Origin: Victivallaceae bacterium | GTDB lineage: Bacteria > Verrucomicrobiota > Lentisphaeria > Victivallales > Victivallaceae | Reading direction: 5' to 3' | DNA length: 42,013 nt | Assembly (NCBI GenBank): GCA_021647315.1 | Contig: JAKIUY010000027.1 | Span: forward strand, 1-42,013 | Part shown: in pieces, positions 7,972-17,020 of the stretch | How positions within the stretch are numbered: the stretch's first letter is position 1 | Layout: each line of letters starts with the position of its first letter | Position numbers and translations under genes: made by a program | The notes under the pieces: generated by a model | The model's input: only the letters and a program-made list of their open reading frames with translations | The model's database searches: none | What the model was told of the DNA's origin: nothing

Positions 7972-10875
7972 ATGAAATTTAAGTTTGACGCAAATCAGCA
8001 GTATCAGCTTGACGCTATAGACGCGGTGGTGGATATATTCGATGGACAGCAGTTGAAGCAAGGCGAACTGGAAATAAACTTTCAGGATGCTTTTGAGTTT
8101 GTCGGTAAGTCAATAACGCAGACAGAACTGGGGTTTGGTAATAATCTCCAGCCTACAGATGAAATGTTGGATGCTAATATAAAGAATATTCAGAAGTTAC
8201 ATAATATACATCAAACTGAAAGTATTAAGACTAAAGGACGGCACTTTTCGGTTGAAATGGAAACCGGAACCGGCAAGACCTATGTTTATCTGCGTACAGC
8301 TTTTGAACTCAGTAAAAAATATGGGTTTAAGAAGTTTATTATAGTAGTGCCATCGGTGGCGATTCGTGAAGGGGTGTTAAAATCAATCGACATAATGAAG
8401 GAGCATTTCAGGGAACTATACAACAATGTTCCATTCAGGCATTTTGTCTATAACTCTAAACATCCTAATGAACTGCGTAGTTATGCCACCGGCAATGAGA
8501 TGCAGTTGATGATAATCAATATTGACGCATTTAACAAAAAAGATAATAATATTATTCATGACTACCGTGATAAAATGGGTGGCAGAAGGCCTATAGAGTT
8601 TATTCAGGCAACTTCACCAATTGTCATTATGGACGAACCCCAGAACATGGAAAGTGTTAACGCCAGAGCTGCTATTGAATCGTTGAGGCCGATGTGTACT
8701 CTGCGTTATTCAGCCACACATAGAGATAAATACAATATGGTTTATCAATTAGACCCGGTTAAAGCCTTTCAGATGAAGTTGGTCAAAAAGATTTCAGTAA
8801 ACAGTGTGGTAGCTGAAAATGACCCAACTCAAGCTTATTTAAAAGTTGAAGGAATCAGCAATGTAGGTGGTAACTTCAAAGTTAAGCTGAGATTTTACAA
8901 AAACAGTGAAGCTGGACCAAAAACTACAACAGGAACTTTCAAAAAAGATGATGATTTATTTGCGAAGTCCGGTGGACGGGAGATGTATCGAAACTTTAGA
9001 ATCACAGAAATCAATGCTAGACCTGGAATGGAATTTGTGAAATTTGCTAACAGTGTGCGATTGAAATTGGGTGAAGAGCAGGGCGGTTCAAAAGATGAAG
9101 TCGTCAAGAAACAGATAAGTGAAACTATCAGAGCACATTTTGAGAAGGAACTGCAAGTAAATCAAATGGGGTTGAAGGTATTATCATTGTTCTTTCTTGA
9201 CCGGGTTGATAATTATCGAATTCACACTGAAGATGGCTATCAACTGGGCAGGTATGGACAATGGTTCGAAGAAATTTACAATGAACTGAGCATTGAATAT
9301 AAAGATATGTTTGCTGGCGAGATTGCGCCTGTTGACAACGTTCATAATGGTTACTTCTCGAAAGACAAAAAAGGCATTTTGAAAGATACCAAGGGTAACA
9401 GTCAGGCTGATACAGATACTTATAGTTTGATTATGAAAGATAAAGAAACCCTGTTGAGTATGGACAACCCATTGAAGTTTATCTTTTCTCATTCGGCTTT
9501 GCGTGAGGGCTGGGATAATCCTAACGTCTTTCAAATTTGCACTTTGAACGAAAGTGCGTCCATATTAAAGAAACGGCAGGAGATTGGGCGTGGTTTACGT
9601 TTGCCGGTGAATCAAAATGGCGAACGGGTATTTGATGAGTATGTCAATAACCTTGTTGTGGTAGCCAATGAAAGCTATAATGATTTTGTTGACAAACTCC
9701 AGAAGGAATTCCAAGAGGATTGCAACGTGGTATTTGGTAAGCTACCAATTGAAGCTTTTGCCGATATTCAATACAGCAAAAATGGCAAAGAACAGAAAAT
9801 TTCTATGCAGGAATCAGAAACGATATGGGGGCATCTCAAAACAGCGGGTTGGATTGCCTCAGACGGCTTTATAAAAACAGAGTTTAAAGCAGCTGTAGAA
9901 AATCACACGTTTGCTGTTCCAGTTGATTTTAAGTCTGTTACATTGGATATTATCAGAGTAGTAGAACAGCTTCAGATAGAGAATCACATTACCAACCATA
10001 ACAATAGAGTTAAAGGCAAGATTAATAATAAAACATTATTAGACCCGGAGTTTCAGAAATTCTGGAATACGGTTAATAGTAGAACAGTCTATTCAGTTAA
10101 TTATTCAACTGAAGAACTGATTGAAAATTGTGCTGAAGCCATAATGAAAATGGATGAAATTACTCCACCCAGATTACGAACAACTTTAGTAGATATTAAT
10201 GTTGAAAGCAAAGGTGTCAGTGCCACAATGGTCAGAACCCCGGAAGATGAATATAAAGCAAGAGTAACACAAGTTCCTGATATTTTATCTTATATTCAGG
10301 GGAAGGTCGAACTGACCCGCAGTACCATCTTTCAAATCCTTGATAAGTCAAAGCGACTTGATGATTTCAGAGTCAATCCACAACGTTTTATGGATGCGGT
10401 TGTGAAAGAGATTCGTGATGCCCTGCATCGCATGATAATAGAGGGAATACAGTACGAACGGCTTGAAGGTATTCAATATGAAATGTCCAGATTTTATGAG
10501 GATGAACATAAACTTGAATTTGCCAATGACAGAATAGTTGCTACTGATAAGTCCGTATATAATTATATTGCCTATGATTCTGGAATAGAAAAGAAGTTTG
10601 CGGAAGATTTGGAAGGCATGAAAAATATAAAATTCTTCATCAAGCTGCCAGGTTGGTTCAAGATTCCGACACCGATTGGGAATTACAATCCAGACTGGGC
10701 TATTCTGAAGAAAAATGGTGAAATTGTCTACATGATACGGGAAACTAAATCTACCAAAGACAAGCTTAAACTCCGCATCCCGGAAACGGATAAAATTGCC
10801 TGTGGATACAAGCACTTCGAATCAATAGGGGTTAATTATGATGTTGCAACAAGTGTGGAAGATTCAAAATTTTAA
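7972..10875 (+). CDS. res: Type III restriction endonuclease subunit (Res)
   Basis: A 967-residue superfamily 2 helicase-like nuclease, the expected length of type III Res. Motifs in order: Walker A METGTGKT at 96-103, DEPQ Walker B at D221, SATH at S247, motif V REGWDNPN at R511, motif VI RQEIGRGLR at R535. The C-terminal nuclease shows NYNPDWA (D908), then RETKS (E924, K926), a PD-(D/E)XK active site. With Mod it would translocate or diffuse along DNA and cleave when two unmethylated sites are met. GAGG precedes the ATG. All motifs are intact, so the enzyme should be active. Confidence 0.94.
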   Translation: MKFKFDANQQYQLDAIDAVVDIFDGQQLKQGELEINFQDAFEFVGKSITQTELGFGNNLQPTDEMLDANIKNIQKLHNIHQTESIKTKGRHFSVEMETGTGKTYVYLRTAFELSKKYGFKKFIIVVPSVAIREGVLKSIDIMKEHFRELYNNVPFRHFVYNSKHPNELRSYATGNEMQLMIINIDAFNKKDNNIIHDYRDKMGGRRPIEFIQATSPIVIMDEPQNMESVNARAAIESLRPMCTLRYSATHRDKYNMVYQLDPVKAFQMKLVKKISVNSVVAENDPTQAYLKVEGISNVGGNFKVKLRFYKNSEAGPKTTTGTFKKDDDLFAKSGGREMYRNFRITEINARPGMEFVKFANSVRLKLGEEQGGSKDEVVKKQISETIRAHFEKELQVNQMGLKVLSLFFLDRVDNYRIHTEDGYQLGRYGQWFEEIYNELSIEYKDMFAGEIAPVDNVHNGYFSKDKKGILKDTKGNSQADTDTYSLIMKDKETLLSMDNPLKFIFSHSALREGWDNPNVFQICTLNESASILKKRQEIGRGLRLPVNQNGERVFDEYVNNLVVVANESYNDFVDKLQKEFQEDCNVVFGKLPIEAFADIQYSKNGKEQKISMQESETIWGHLKTAGWIASDGFIKTEFKAAVENHTFAVPVDFKSVTLDIIRVVEQLQIENHITNHNNRVKGKINNKTLLDPEFQKFWNTVNSRTVYSVNYSTEELIENCAEAIMKMDEITPPRLRTTLVDINVESKGVSATMVRTPEDEYKARVTQVPDILSYIQGKVELTRSTIFQILDKSKRLDDFRVNPQRFMDAVVKEIRDALHRMIIEGIQYERLEGIQYEMSRFYEDEHKLEFANDRIVATDKSVYNYIAYDSGIEKKFAEDLEGMKNIKFFIKLPGWFKIPTPIGNYNPDWAILKKNGEIVYMIRETKSTKDKLKLRIPETDKIACGYKHFESIGVNYDVATSVEDSKF

Positions 10876-11070
10876 AATCATAAGGGAAATTCCAATTGAG
10901 ATACAGGGATAGGATAATATCAGGTATGAATGGCATGGGGCAAAGAAACATTTCACTCGCCAAGAACTATTGCAATGGCTAAACTGGATGCGCGATTACA
11001 ACACCATCCAACAGGATGGGGCAAGAAAACAAAAATAAAAAAATAGTAAAAATATAATTGAGGGGCTAGT
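10876..11070 (+). other. Spacer with a start-less coding-like fragment
   Basis: Between res and the next gene a frame open from 10913 to TAA 11036-11038 reads as plausible protein (YEWHGAKKHFTRQELLQWLN, WMRDYNTIQQDGARKQK) but has no start codon. It could be the end of a lost gene. GAGGGG at 11060-11065 serves the next gene. Confidence 0.3.
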
Positions 11071-11745
11071 ATGACAAAAGCTATTGATGAAGTAATAGAA
11101 ACAGTAGAAAAGTGTAAACAAGACAATTATCCTCAGATAAATATAGAAAAATTATTGGACTATCTATATGCTGTAAAAAAAGAATATAACGAGGATAATC
11201 AAGATTTACCACATAAAAACAAACTTCAATTAAGAAGTTATGAGGCACAATGTGCGTTACAACTGCAACAGTATCAGGCTCAGTGTGAGTCAAAGTTAGA
11301 AGAGTTTAGATCCGTTATGTCGTCAGGGCAAAATGCTCTTAAAACAGGTTTGTTGCTTAATGGTGGTGCCGCAATCACAGTATTGGCTTTCATAGGGAAT
11401 ATGACAAACAATCATAAATATATGTTACCGTATTTAGCAAAGGCACTGGGGTGTTTTGCTTTTGGAGCATTAATTGTGAGTATAGCTGCATTTTTAACAT
11501 ATGTTGCTCAACGAAAATATCACGAAAGTAAAAAGCCTAAGGATCGACACCAAAGAATAGGAGATAACTTAAACTGGTCCATCGCTGCTTTAGGAGTTAT
11601 TGCAATAGTATTTTTTTGTGTAGGGGCATGTTATTCATATAACGGTATTATTTCAAAAGAATCAAAAGAAAAACCTGTGCTCGTTGTAAATAAACAACCA
11701 AAAAATTCCAGTATTACAATACAACAAACTAAATTAATAAAATAA
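11071..11745 (+). CDS. Uncharacterised membrane protein with N-terminal coiled coil
   Basis: A 224-residue protein with a charged helical N-terminal half (a Gln-rich repeat, LRSYEAQCALQLQQYQAQCE, about residues 51-75, likely coiled coil), then hydrophobic segments: LLLNGGAAITVLAFIG (about 97-112), ALGCFAFGALIVSIAAFLTY (about 128-148) and IAALGVIAIVFFCVGACY (about 172-190), and a short polar tail. The LNGGAAITVLAFIGN signature recurs in unnamed proteins of defence-type islands as far as I recall. The start has GAGGGG 5 bases upstream. It may be a membrane effector or a partner of the next gene; this is inference. Confidence 0.65.
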   Translation: MTKAIDEVIETVEKCKQDNYPQINIEKLLDYLYAVKKEYNEDNQDLPHKNKLQLRSYEAQCALQLQQYQAQCESKLEEFRSVMSSGQNALKTGLLLNGGAAITVLAFIGNMTNNHKYMLPYLAKALGCFAFGALIVSIAAFLTYVAQRKYHESKKPKDRHQRIGDNLNWSIAALGVIAIVFFCVGACYSYNGIISKESKEKPVLVVNKQPKNSSITIQQTKLIK

Positions 11746-11768
11746 TAATTTATGAGGAGGTACAAAAG

Positions 11769-12812
11769 TTGATTAGTGAAAAAAACTTTAATCAAGATGA
11801 TTTGTTTATAGAAAATCAATCACACCCTCCACCTCAAACTTCTGAGATAGATGACATTCCCATAGGCTATTTAAAATTTCAAGGGAAAAGAGTTGAAGAA
11901 GGAGTTTTGGATGGGAAAACTGCTGGAATAACACTAATAGGACTGGATAGTTCACTGCGTTATTTTATAAGTTCTATGAACCTAGAGCTTGTTGCTGAAG
12001 AATATGAAATTCCTGTAAGAATAGAAAAAGGCTCATGGGAAATAAATGTTCTCGGTCTTATTGCTGGAGGAGCTATTTTTGTTGCAGCTTCTTACGCCGG
12101 AGGATTTGTTAAAAAGATTGGAGCTAATGATGCAGGCGACCTAACAAGCAAGGATATATTGAGAAAATCACTAATAGGTGTAATGTGGTGTATCAAAATA
12201 TCATTACACGTTGGAACTGTTGCAAAAAAAACTTTAGATGATCTTACTGGAGTCAAGTGGAAAAATGGAAATAGTGAGATAGGAATTCCTAATGCTGAAG
12301 GTCGTTATTTATTTGTTCCTGTTGAATATTTTAACCTGTTTGGACACTTTCCTTTTGATAGCTTTGGACAAATTGCAGGATTCATTGAAAATGAAAGAGA
12401 GCTTGTTTTAGGAGTACACGATAATTCCGGCAATGTTGAAGAAGTTACTGTAAATAATAGCCAAAAAGGAATATTCCATAAAGAAGAAGAATCAGAGATT
12501 TTATTTCCTGAATTGGAGCATGAACAATATATTGAACTAAAAGGTCACGTCACTCGAGGGAATGAAAGTGCAAACTCAATTGGCTTTAGATATAATGAAC
12601 ACATATTGACTTGCTATCCAACAAAAGGAAACATAAAAGAACATAAATCTAAAATGTTTCTGAATTGTGAAATTATTGGCAAAATCAGCCGTGAAGACAG
12701 GTTTGGTAATTACATAGAAAAATATCTTAAAATATATTTTGATCAATTAATTCCAGAAGAGTCTGATAATACTCATCCTGACTTATTTGGATTCGAAATG
12801 GAGAATAAATAA
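11769..12812 (+). CDS. Uncharacterised protein with one membrane segment, TTG start
   Basis: A 347-residue protein. The start is TTG at 11769, placed by a strong AGGAGG 8 bases upstream and the lack of a better codon. The N-terminal part contains GVLDGKTAGITLIGLDSSL and a beta-rich block, then a hydrophobic stretch VLGLIAGGAIFVAASYAGG (about residues 94-113). The C-terminal third is polar and beta-rich (IELKGHVTRGNESANSIGFR, then YNEHILTCYPTKG). It follows the membrane protein by 23 bases and its stop overlaps the ATG of the GIY-YIG remnant (TAATG). I do not recognise a characterised family. Confidence 0.6.
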   Translation: MISEKNFNQDDLFIENQSHPPPQTSEIDDIPIGYLKFQGKRVEEGVLDGKTAGITLIGLDSSLRYFISSMNLELVAEEYEIPVRIEKGSWEINVLGLIAGGAIFVAASYAGGFVKKIGANDAGDLTSKDILRKSLIGVMWCIKISLHVGTVAKKTLDDLTGVKWKNGNSEIGIPNAEGRYLFVPVEYFNLFGHFPFDSFGQIAGFIENERELVLGVHDNSGNVEEVTVNNSQKGIFHKEEESEILFPELEHEQYIELKGHVTRGNESANSIGFRYNEHILTCYPTKGNIKEHKSKMFLNCEIIGKISREDRFGNYIEKYLKIYFDQLIPEESDNTHPDLFGFEMENK

Positions 12813-12894
12813 TGGCACAAGTATTTTTCGATAAATATATTTTTGAAAGATGGTGATCCTGAAGAATTGCGGATTATTACGCAGTTGAACAAAA
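12812..12894 (+). pseudogene. 5' remnant of a GIY-YIG gene, duplicate of 14550-14631
   Basis: Eighty-three bases starting ATGGCACAAG match the first 82 bases of the intact gene at 14550 at about 90 percent, including ATAAATATATTTTTGAAAGA. One extra T in a T run breaks the frame after four codons. The remnant ATG overlaps the stop of the preceding gene as TAATG, a typical coupled arrangement, so a GIY-YIG gene once followed the 347-aa gene directly. The rest of 12895-12966 is spacer. Confidence 0.85.
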
Positions 12895-12966
12895 TCATAA
12901 GTAAAGTATTAACTTAAAAAAATATTAACAGAGCAGAGTAGTCAAGCTATAAATGAGGAGTTTTAA

Positions 12967-14526
12967 ATGGCAGAAAATAATACAGAAATAAATTATTGGT
13001 TAGTAGGAGCTACATATGATGGCGACGAAGATCAAACTGAACGTTTCCTTGAGGAGGGTATTTGGGAAAATGGGTATAAAGATAAATACCTCGATAAAGT
13101 TATGTCTATTAAAAAAGGTGATCGGATAGCAATAAAATCAGCTCATACTCAGAAAAATAACCTTCCTTTTGATAATCGTAATTTATTCGTTTCAGTAATG
13201 ACAATTAAGGCGATTGGTACTGTAACGGAAAATATGGATGATGGGCGTAATGTGAAAGTAGATTGGCAACCGCTTGAACCTAAAAAATGGTATTTTTATA
13301 CAGATAGATCGACGATATGGTATGTCAATCAAGATAAATGGGCAGGAAAAGCTCTTATTGATTTTGTTTTTAATGGGATACCTCAAGATATAGACAAGTT
13401 TAGAAATGATCCAGTTTGGATAGATAAATTTGGTGATAATCCTAATGAAATAATTGAAAAGCGCATAGCTCGCCTTACTTGGAATACAAATGGTTGGATA
13501 AAGCCATCTGGACGAAAAGGAAAAAGTAAAGACAAAAGTACACATGAGGGGAAATACGGTTTTGGACACGAAGAGTGGTTGTTTGATACGGAAAAACTCA
13601 TAGACGGTTATCATTACGGCTTTCTTGAACCTGTAAGAAAGCAATTTGATGCTTACTCAGGTTCACAATATGATGTGTGGCTTTACTCAATTGAGGATAT
13701 TGGTAATAAAAAAAATAGATTTATTGTTGGTAAAATAAAACAACTAGAGGTGTTAAGCAAAGACGCAGCGAATGAAGCTTATAAAAAATATAAAAAAAAT
13801 GGTTGGCTTGCGGAAATGGAACAACAGGTTAAATCTTCAGGCGGTGATTCAAATGTTTTTATGGAATGGAGTGGAGAAAGCTTGTTAAATATAAGGTTTT
13901 TGGCGGAAAATTTAATTATTGAGGAAGATTATATAGAGGCTCCACAGTTGGCAAATTTTAAAGGTTTGTCACGATATACATTTGCAAAATACAAAGATTC
14001 TTATTATTGCAAAGAAACAGTAGTAGCAATCCACAAAGATAATTTTTCTTTTACATCAGATAATCACCCTAACCATTATGACGTAAAAGGAACACCCCGC
14101 AGACAAAAATACAAAAGAGAAGCTAAAAATGTAGAAGTGGTTTATCAGCATGATTTAATTAGTGTTAGGTTAACTGAACATTTGAGAACGTTGTATGGAT
14201 TTGAGAATGTAACTCCAGAACATAATGCTGGCTACGGGAGAAACAGTATTGATGTCGTTGTAAGACAGAATGGCGAATTTACTTTCTATGAAATAAAAAC
14301 TTATAATTCCCTGAAATCGTGTATTCGAGAAGCAATAGGTCAATTAATGGAATACTCAATGTGGCCAAATAATCTGAAAGCCAAAGAGCTTATTATTGTA
14401 AGTCCTTTTTTGGGAAAAATAGAAAAAGTAAGCATATATATGAAACATATTAGGAAAACGTATAATATTCCTTTATTTTATCAAACATTTGATTTAGAAA
14501 CTAACATATTATCGGAAAAATATTAA
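12967..14526 (+). CDS. EVE-like domain fused to a PD-(D/E)XK nuclease domain
   Basis: A 519-residue protein. The N-terminal part (about 8-145: YWLVGATYDGDEDQTERFLE, then KVMSIKKGDRIAIKSA, WYFYTDRSTIWYV) resembles the EVE/PUA-like domain found at the N-terminus of many McrB-type and other modification-sensing proteins. The middle has no family I can name. The C-terminal part (about 395-519) shows a PD-(D/E)XK nuclease core: RNSIDVVV (D429), FYEIKTY (E442, K444) and EAIGQLMEY (Q459). It could be a single-chain modified-DNA restriction enzyme; the domain reading is mine. GAGGAG lies 6 bases before the ATG, and it sits between the two copies of the GIY-YIG 5' end. Confidence 0.72.
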   Translation: MAENNTEINYWLVGATYDGDEDQTERFLEEGIWENGYKDKYLDKVMSIKKGDRIAIKSAHTQKNNLPFDNRNLFVSVMTIKAIGTVTENMDDGRNVKVDWQPLEPKKWYFYTDRSTIWYVNQDKWAGKALIDFVFNGIPQDIDKFRNDPVWIDKFGDNPNEIIEKRIARLTWNTNGWIKPSGRKGKSKDKSTHEGKYGFGHEEWLFDTEKLIDGYHYGFLEPVRKQFDAYSGSQYDVWLYSIEDIGNKKNRFIVGKIKQLEVLSKDAANEAYKKYKKNGWLAEMEQQVKSSGGDSNVFMEWSGESLLNIRFLAENLIIEEDYIEAPQLANFKGLSRYTFAKYKDSYYCKETVVAIHKDNFSFTSDNHPNHYDVKGTPRRQKYKREAKNVEVVYQHDLISVRLTEHLRTLYGFENVTPEHNAGYGRNSIDVVVRQNGEFTFYEIKTYNSLKSCIREAIGQLMEYSMWPNNLKAKELIIVSPFLGKIEKVSIYMKHIRKTYNIPLFYQTFDLETNILSEKY

Positions 14527-14549
14527 ATGAACACATAAGGAGTTAAACT

Positions 14550-15398
14550 ATGGCACAAGCATTTTCGATAAATATATTTTTGAAAGATGGCGAGCCGGAA
14601 GGTTTGCGGATTATTACACAGTTGAACAAAACAGGTATTGGAGTGGTGTTTAACCGTTCGACTTTTGCTGAGTCGCGTAAGGATGAACATTTTGATAAAC
14701 CGGGTGTGTATGTGCTTATAGGGGCTTTAGATGACAGTACGTTGCCGGTAGTTTACATCGGTGAAGCTGAAAATATCCGCGAACGCTTGATAAATCATAA
14801 TAATAAACTGGATTTTTGGGATAAAGCTATTTTCTTTACGACTTCCAATAACAGTTTAAATAAAGCTCATGTAAAATACCTTGAAGCTAAACTATATGGC
14901 ATAGCTCAGGAAAATAAAAGTTGTACCATAAAAAACAGTCAAATTCCCAAGCAGGCAGTATTAAGTGCTCAGGACGAAGCCTACGCGGAAAGTTTTCTTG
15001 TCGATATGTTAATGATTTTCCCCATAGTTGGACTTTCAGTTTTTGAAAAGGTTAAGAAACCGAAGAATAAAAATAAAATCCTTCATATTGCATCCAAGGG
15101 CTTAACTGGTACAGGTTATGAATCTGCAAATGGTTTTGTGGTTTGTAAAGGAACTCAAGTCCAGGGCAGAGAAACAAAATCTATTCACAAATCAATTTCA
15201 TCTATCCGAAAAGATTTGCTTAAGCAAGGCGTCTTAATATCAGGTGGGGAACATTTTATTTTTACTCAGGATTATCCCTTTACGTCAGTATCAAGTGCTG
15301 CCGCAGTAGTCCTTGCCAGAAGTGCTAACGGTCGCCTTGATTGGAAAGATAAATCTGGCAAAACACTAAAACAAATCCAAACAGAAATTACAAAATAA
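14550..15398 (+). CDS. GIY-YIG nuclease family protein with DUF4357 tail
   Basis: A 282-residue protein. GVY (52-54) and VYIGEAENIRERL (68-80) form the GIY-YIG motif with the conserved Arg, followed by a conserved Glu in KYLEAKLYG. The C-terminal part, about 210-275 (SIRKDLLKQGVLI to FTSVSSAAAVVLARSANG), matches DUF4357, a domain frequently joined to GIY-YIG proteins near restriction systems. AAGGAG lies 7 bases before the ATG and the gene follows the EVE-nuclease gene by 23 bases. A DNA-cleaving role in the island is likely but the substrate is unknown. Its 5' end is duplicated at 12812. Confidence 0.82.
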   Translation: MAQAFSINIFLKDGEPEGLRIITQLNKTGIGVVFNRSTFAESRKDEHFDKPGVYVLIGALDDSTLPVVYIGEAENIRERLINHNNKLDFWDKAIFFTTSNNSLNKAHVKYLEAKLYGIAQENKSCTIKNSQIPKQAVLSAQDEAYAESFLVDMLMIFPIVGLSVFEKVKKPKNKNKILHIASKGLTGTGYESANGFVVCKGTQVQGRETKSIHKSISSIRKDLLKQGVLISGGEHFIFTQDYPFTSVSSAAAVVLARSANGRLDWKDKSGKTLKQIQTEITK

Positions 15399-15422
15399 AA
15401 TTTATGGGAAGTGCAGATCATT

Positions 15423-15893
15423 ATGGGAAAAGAGCAAAAAACAAAGTCACCGATCGATGAGAAACCGCTTAGAAGAGCCGGACAATCTCTTGAAGAACAA
15501 TGGGAAAAAATACTGGAAGATAAAATCATGCCGTATTTGATTTTATTTGGAACTCTAGCAGGGATAATAGTGTGGATATGGATAGAATATCTATTTAATA
15601 TAAACCCAGTGATTTTTTCATTAGCTGCTATTGCCATCATGGCATTTTGTCTATATAAAATTTTCTCAGTAAAACATGATACAGGCGATAATTTTTGGGT
15701 TCAGCCTATAGTTGTTTTCCCGAAATGGTTTATCACTCCTTGTACAGATCATGGGAATAAAGCTAAACATAAAGTTTGGGTTTGTAACCAGGGGTATCTT
15801 GATGGGTTGATCAACAAAGGTAAAACCAGACTGACGGATCAGCAGGTTACAGTTGTCTATAATAAATTGGCGGAGTACATTAGAAATTATTGA
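15423..15893 (+). CDS. Uncharacterised membrane protein
   Basis: A protein of 156 residues if started at ATG 15423; a GTG at 15411 is an alternative, but GGAA would then abut it. After a charged N-terminal helix (RAGQSLEEQWEKILEDK) come two hydrophobic segments, MPYLILFGTLAGIIVWIWI and VIFSLAAIAIMAFCLYKIF, then a soluble tail (VFPKWFITPCTDHGNKAKHK) with one His and one Cys nearby, ending AEYIRNY. It is 24 bases downstream of the GIY-YIG gene and in the same direction. No known family recognised. Confidence 0.6.
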   Translation: MGKEQKTKSPIDEKPLRRAGQSLEEQWEKILEDKIMPYLILFGTLAGIIVWIWIEYLFNINPVIFSLAAIAIMAFCLYKIFSVKHDTGDNFWVQPIVVFPKWFITPCTDHGNKAKHKVWVCNQGYLDGLINKGKTRLTDQQVTVVYNKLAEYIRNY

Positions 15894-15923
15894 TATTTTA
15901 GGCAATTTTCAAGGAGGTAGATT

Positions 15924-16817
15924 ATGGATATTCAAGATATTTTGGGTGAAAAAATATTTGCGTCAATTGAGGAAATGAATGACTTTGTTAAGCAAGTTAT
16001 GGATGAACAGAATAATGCCGGTCTGGAAGAATTTCAGGGGTTAAATTCGGAACAGATGTTTAATTTTTTATATCATCCCTTTGAAGCTAAGCAATTTGTC
16101 AGTTTTCCTGAACATGTTGATAATGTGACTGACGCACCTATTATGCAGCTTTTTATTATGTTAGTAGAGGCTATTGGTGAAACAGGTTTGAAGGCGACTG
16201 CAAAAGGTAATTTGCCACAGAAATTCTGCCGTGAATCCGCTTTGCGGTATTGGGGGGAGCGAAGGTATGAACGAAATACCAGGTTTGGGGGAATTAATAA
16301 AGAAGAAGATTTTTCTGATATGCATGTGATGCGGATTAATGCTATGAAGGCGAAGATAATTGGATTAAACAAAGGAAAATTTGTCATAAAACCCAAATAT
16401 CGCAAGCAGGTCGCCGCCGCTGATTATTCGACAATTTACCCTCAGCTTTTTAAGACGTTTGCTACGATATACAATTGGGGTTTCACTGATCGCTATCCTG
16501 AATTCTGCATAATTCAACAATCCTTTGTATTTACTCTTTATCTACTGGAAAAATATGGCAAAACTGAAAGACCAAATTCATTCTACGAAGCTTTTTTTAT
16601 CAAAGCATTTCCATTTGAGGATGACGATTGTGAGGGGATGAGCTTTATAGGTGAACAAGACTTTAAATCCTGTTATATATCCCGCAGTCTAAAGCGTTTT
16701 GCCCGTTTCATGGGGTTGGCAAAAGTTGAAAATATGGAATTTGACAACCCTATATCAAGAAACTATAAAATAAGTAAACTACCATTGCTAAAGAATGTTG
16801 TTTGTTTTAACCACTGA
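15924..16817 (+). CDS. Uncharacterised 297-aa soluble protein
   Basis: Strong AAGGAGG 7 bases before the ATG. The N-terminal segment GLNSEQMFNFLYHPFEAKQF is a motif I associate with proteins linked to plasmid pRiA4b ORF-3-like families, but I cannot confirm this. The rest is rich in aromatic and basic residues (LRYWGERRYERNTRF, FVIKPKYRK) and ends KLPLLKNVVCFNH. It closes the defence-like gene run. After it comes a repeat-bearing spacer and then envelope genes, so it probably marks the right border of the island. Confidence 0.6.
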   Translation: MDIQDILGEKIFASIEEMNDFVKQVMDEQNNAGLEEFQGLNSEQMFNFLYHPFEAKQFVSFPEHVDNVTDAPIMQLFIMLVEAIGETGLKATAKGNLPQKFCRESALRYWGERRYERNTRFGGINKEEDFSDMHVMRINAMKAKIIGLNKGKFVIKPKYRKQVAAADYSTIYPQLFKTFATIYNWGFTDRYPEFCIIQQSFVFTLYLLEKYGKTERPNSFYEAFFIKAFPFEDDDCEGMSFIGEQDFKSCYISRSLKRFARFMGLAKVENMEFDNPISRNYKISKLPLLKNVVCFNH

Positions 16818-16871
16818 GACTGAGAGTTTTTACTTAGCAGGGGTATTATGCTGGGACAGCGCAGCCTGCTG

Positions 16872-16906
16872 TTAAAATCTTAGTGTCTTAGTGACTTCGT
16901 GGTGAA
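16872..16906 (-). repeat. 8-bp-period dispersed repeat, copy 1
   Basis: CTTAGTGT, CTTAGTGA and CTTCGTGG follow each other in an 8-base rhythm. Read on the minus strand this is ACCACGAAG-type sequence and ends in AAGATTTTA. Related copies are at 35125-35193 and 38314-38346. Confidence 0.6.
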
Positions 16907-16920
16907 TATTGATTTTATTG

Positions 16921-16948
16921 TTGCATTGTTTCAGACTTAGAGTATACT
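16921..16948 (+). promoter_or_regulatory. Candidate sigma-70-type promoter for the CsgG-like gene
   Basis: TTGCAT at 16921-16926 and TATACT at 16943-16948 are separated by 16 bases. The start codon of the next gene is about 70 bases downstream, leaving an AT-rich leader. Inference from consensus only. Confidence 0.4.
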
Positions 16949-17020
16949 TTATTAAATGAGATGAAAATGGGATCAATGTTTGTTATATTTTGTTTTGATT
17001 GTTAAAATTGGAGAATTATT

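Noticed and set aside
10348..10815. 155-aa minus-strand frame inside res
   Set aside because: Antisense of the conserved nuclease end of Res; no independent coding features.
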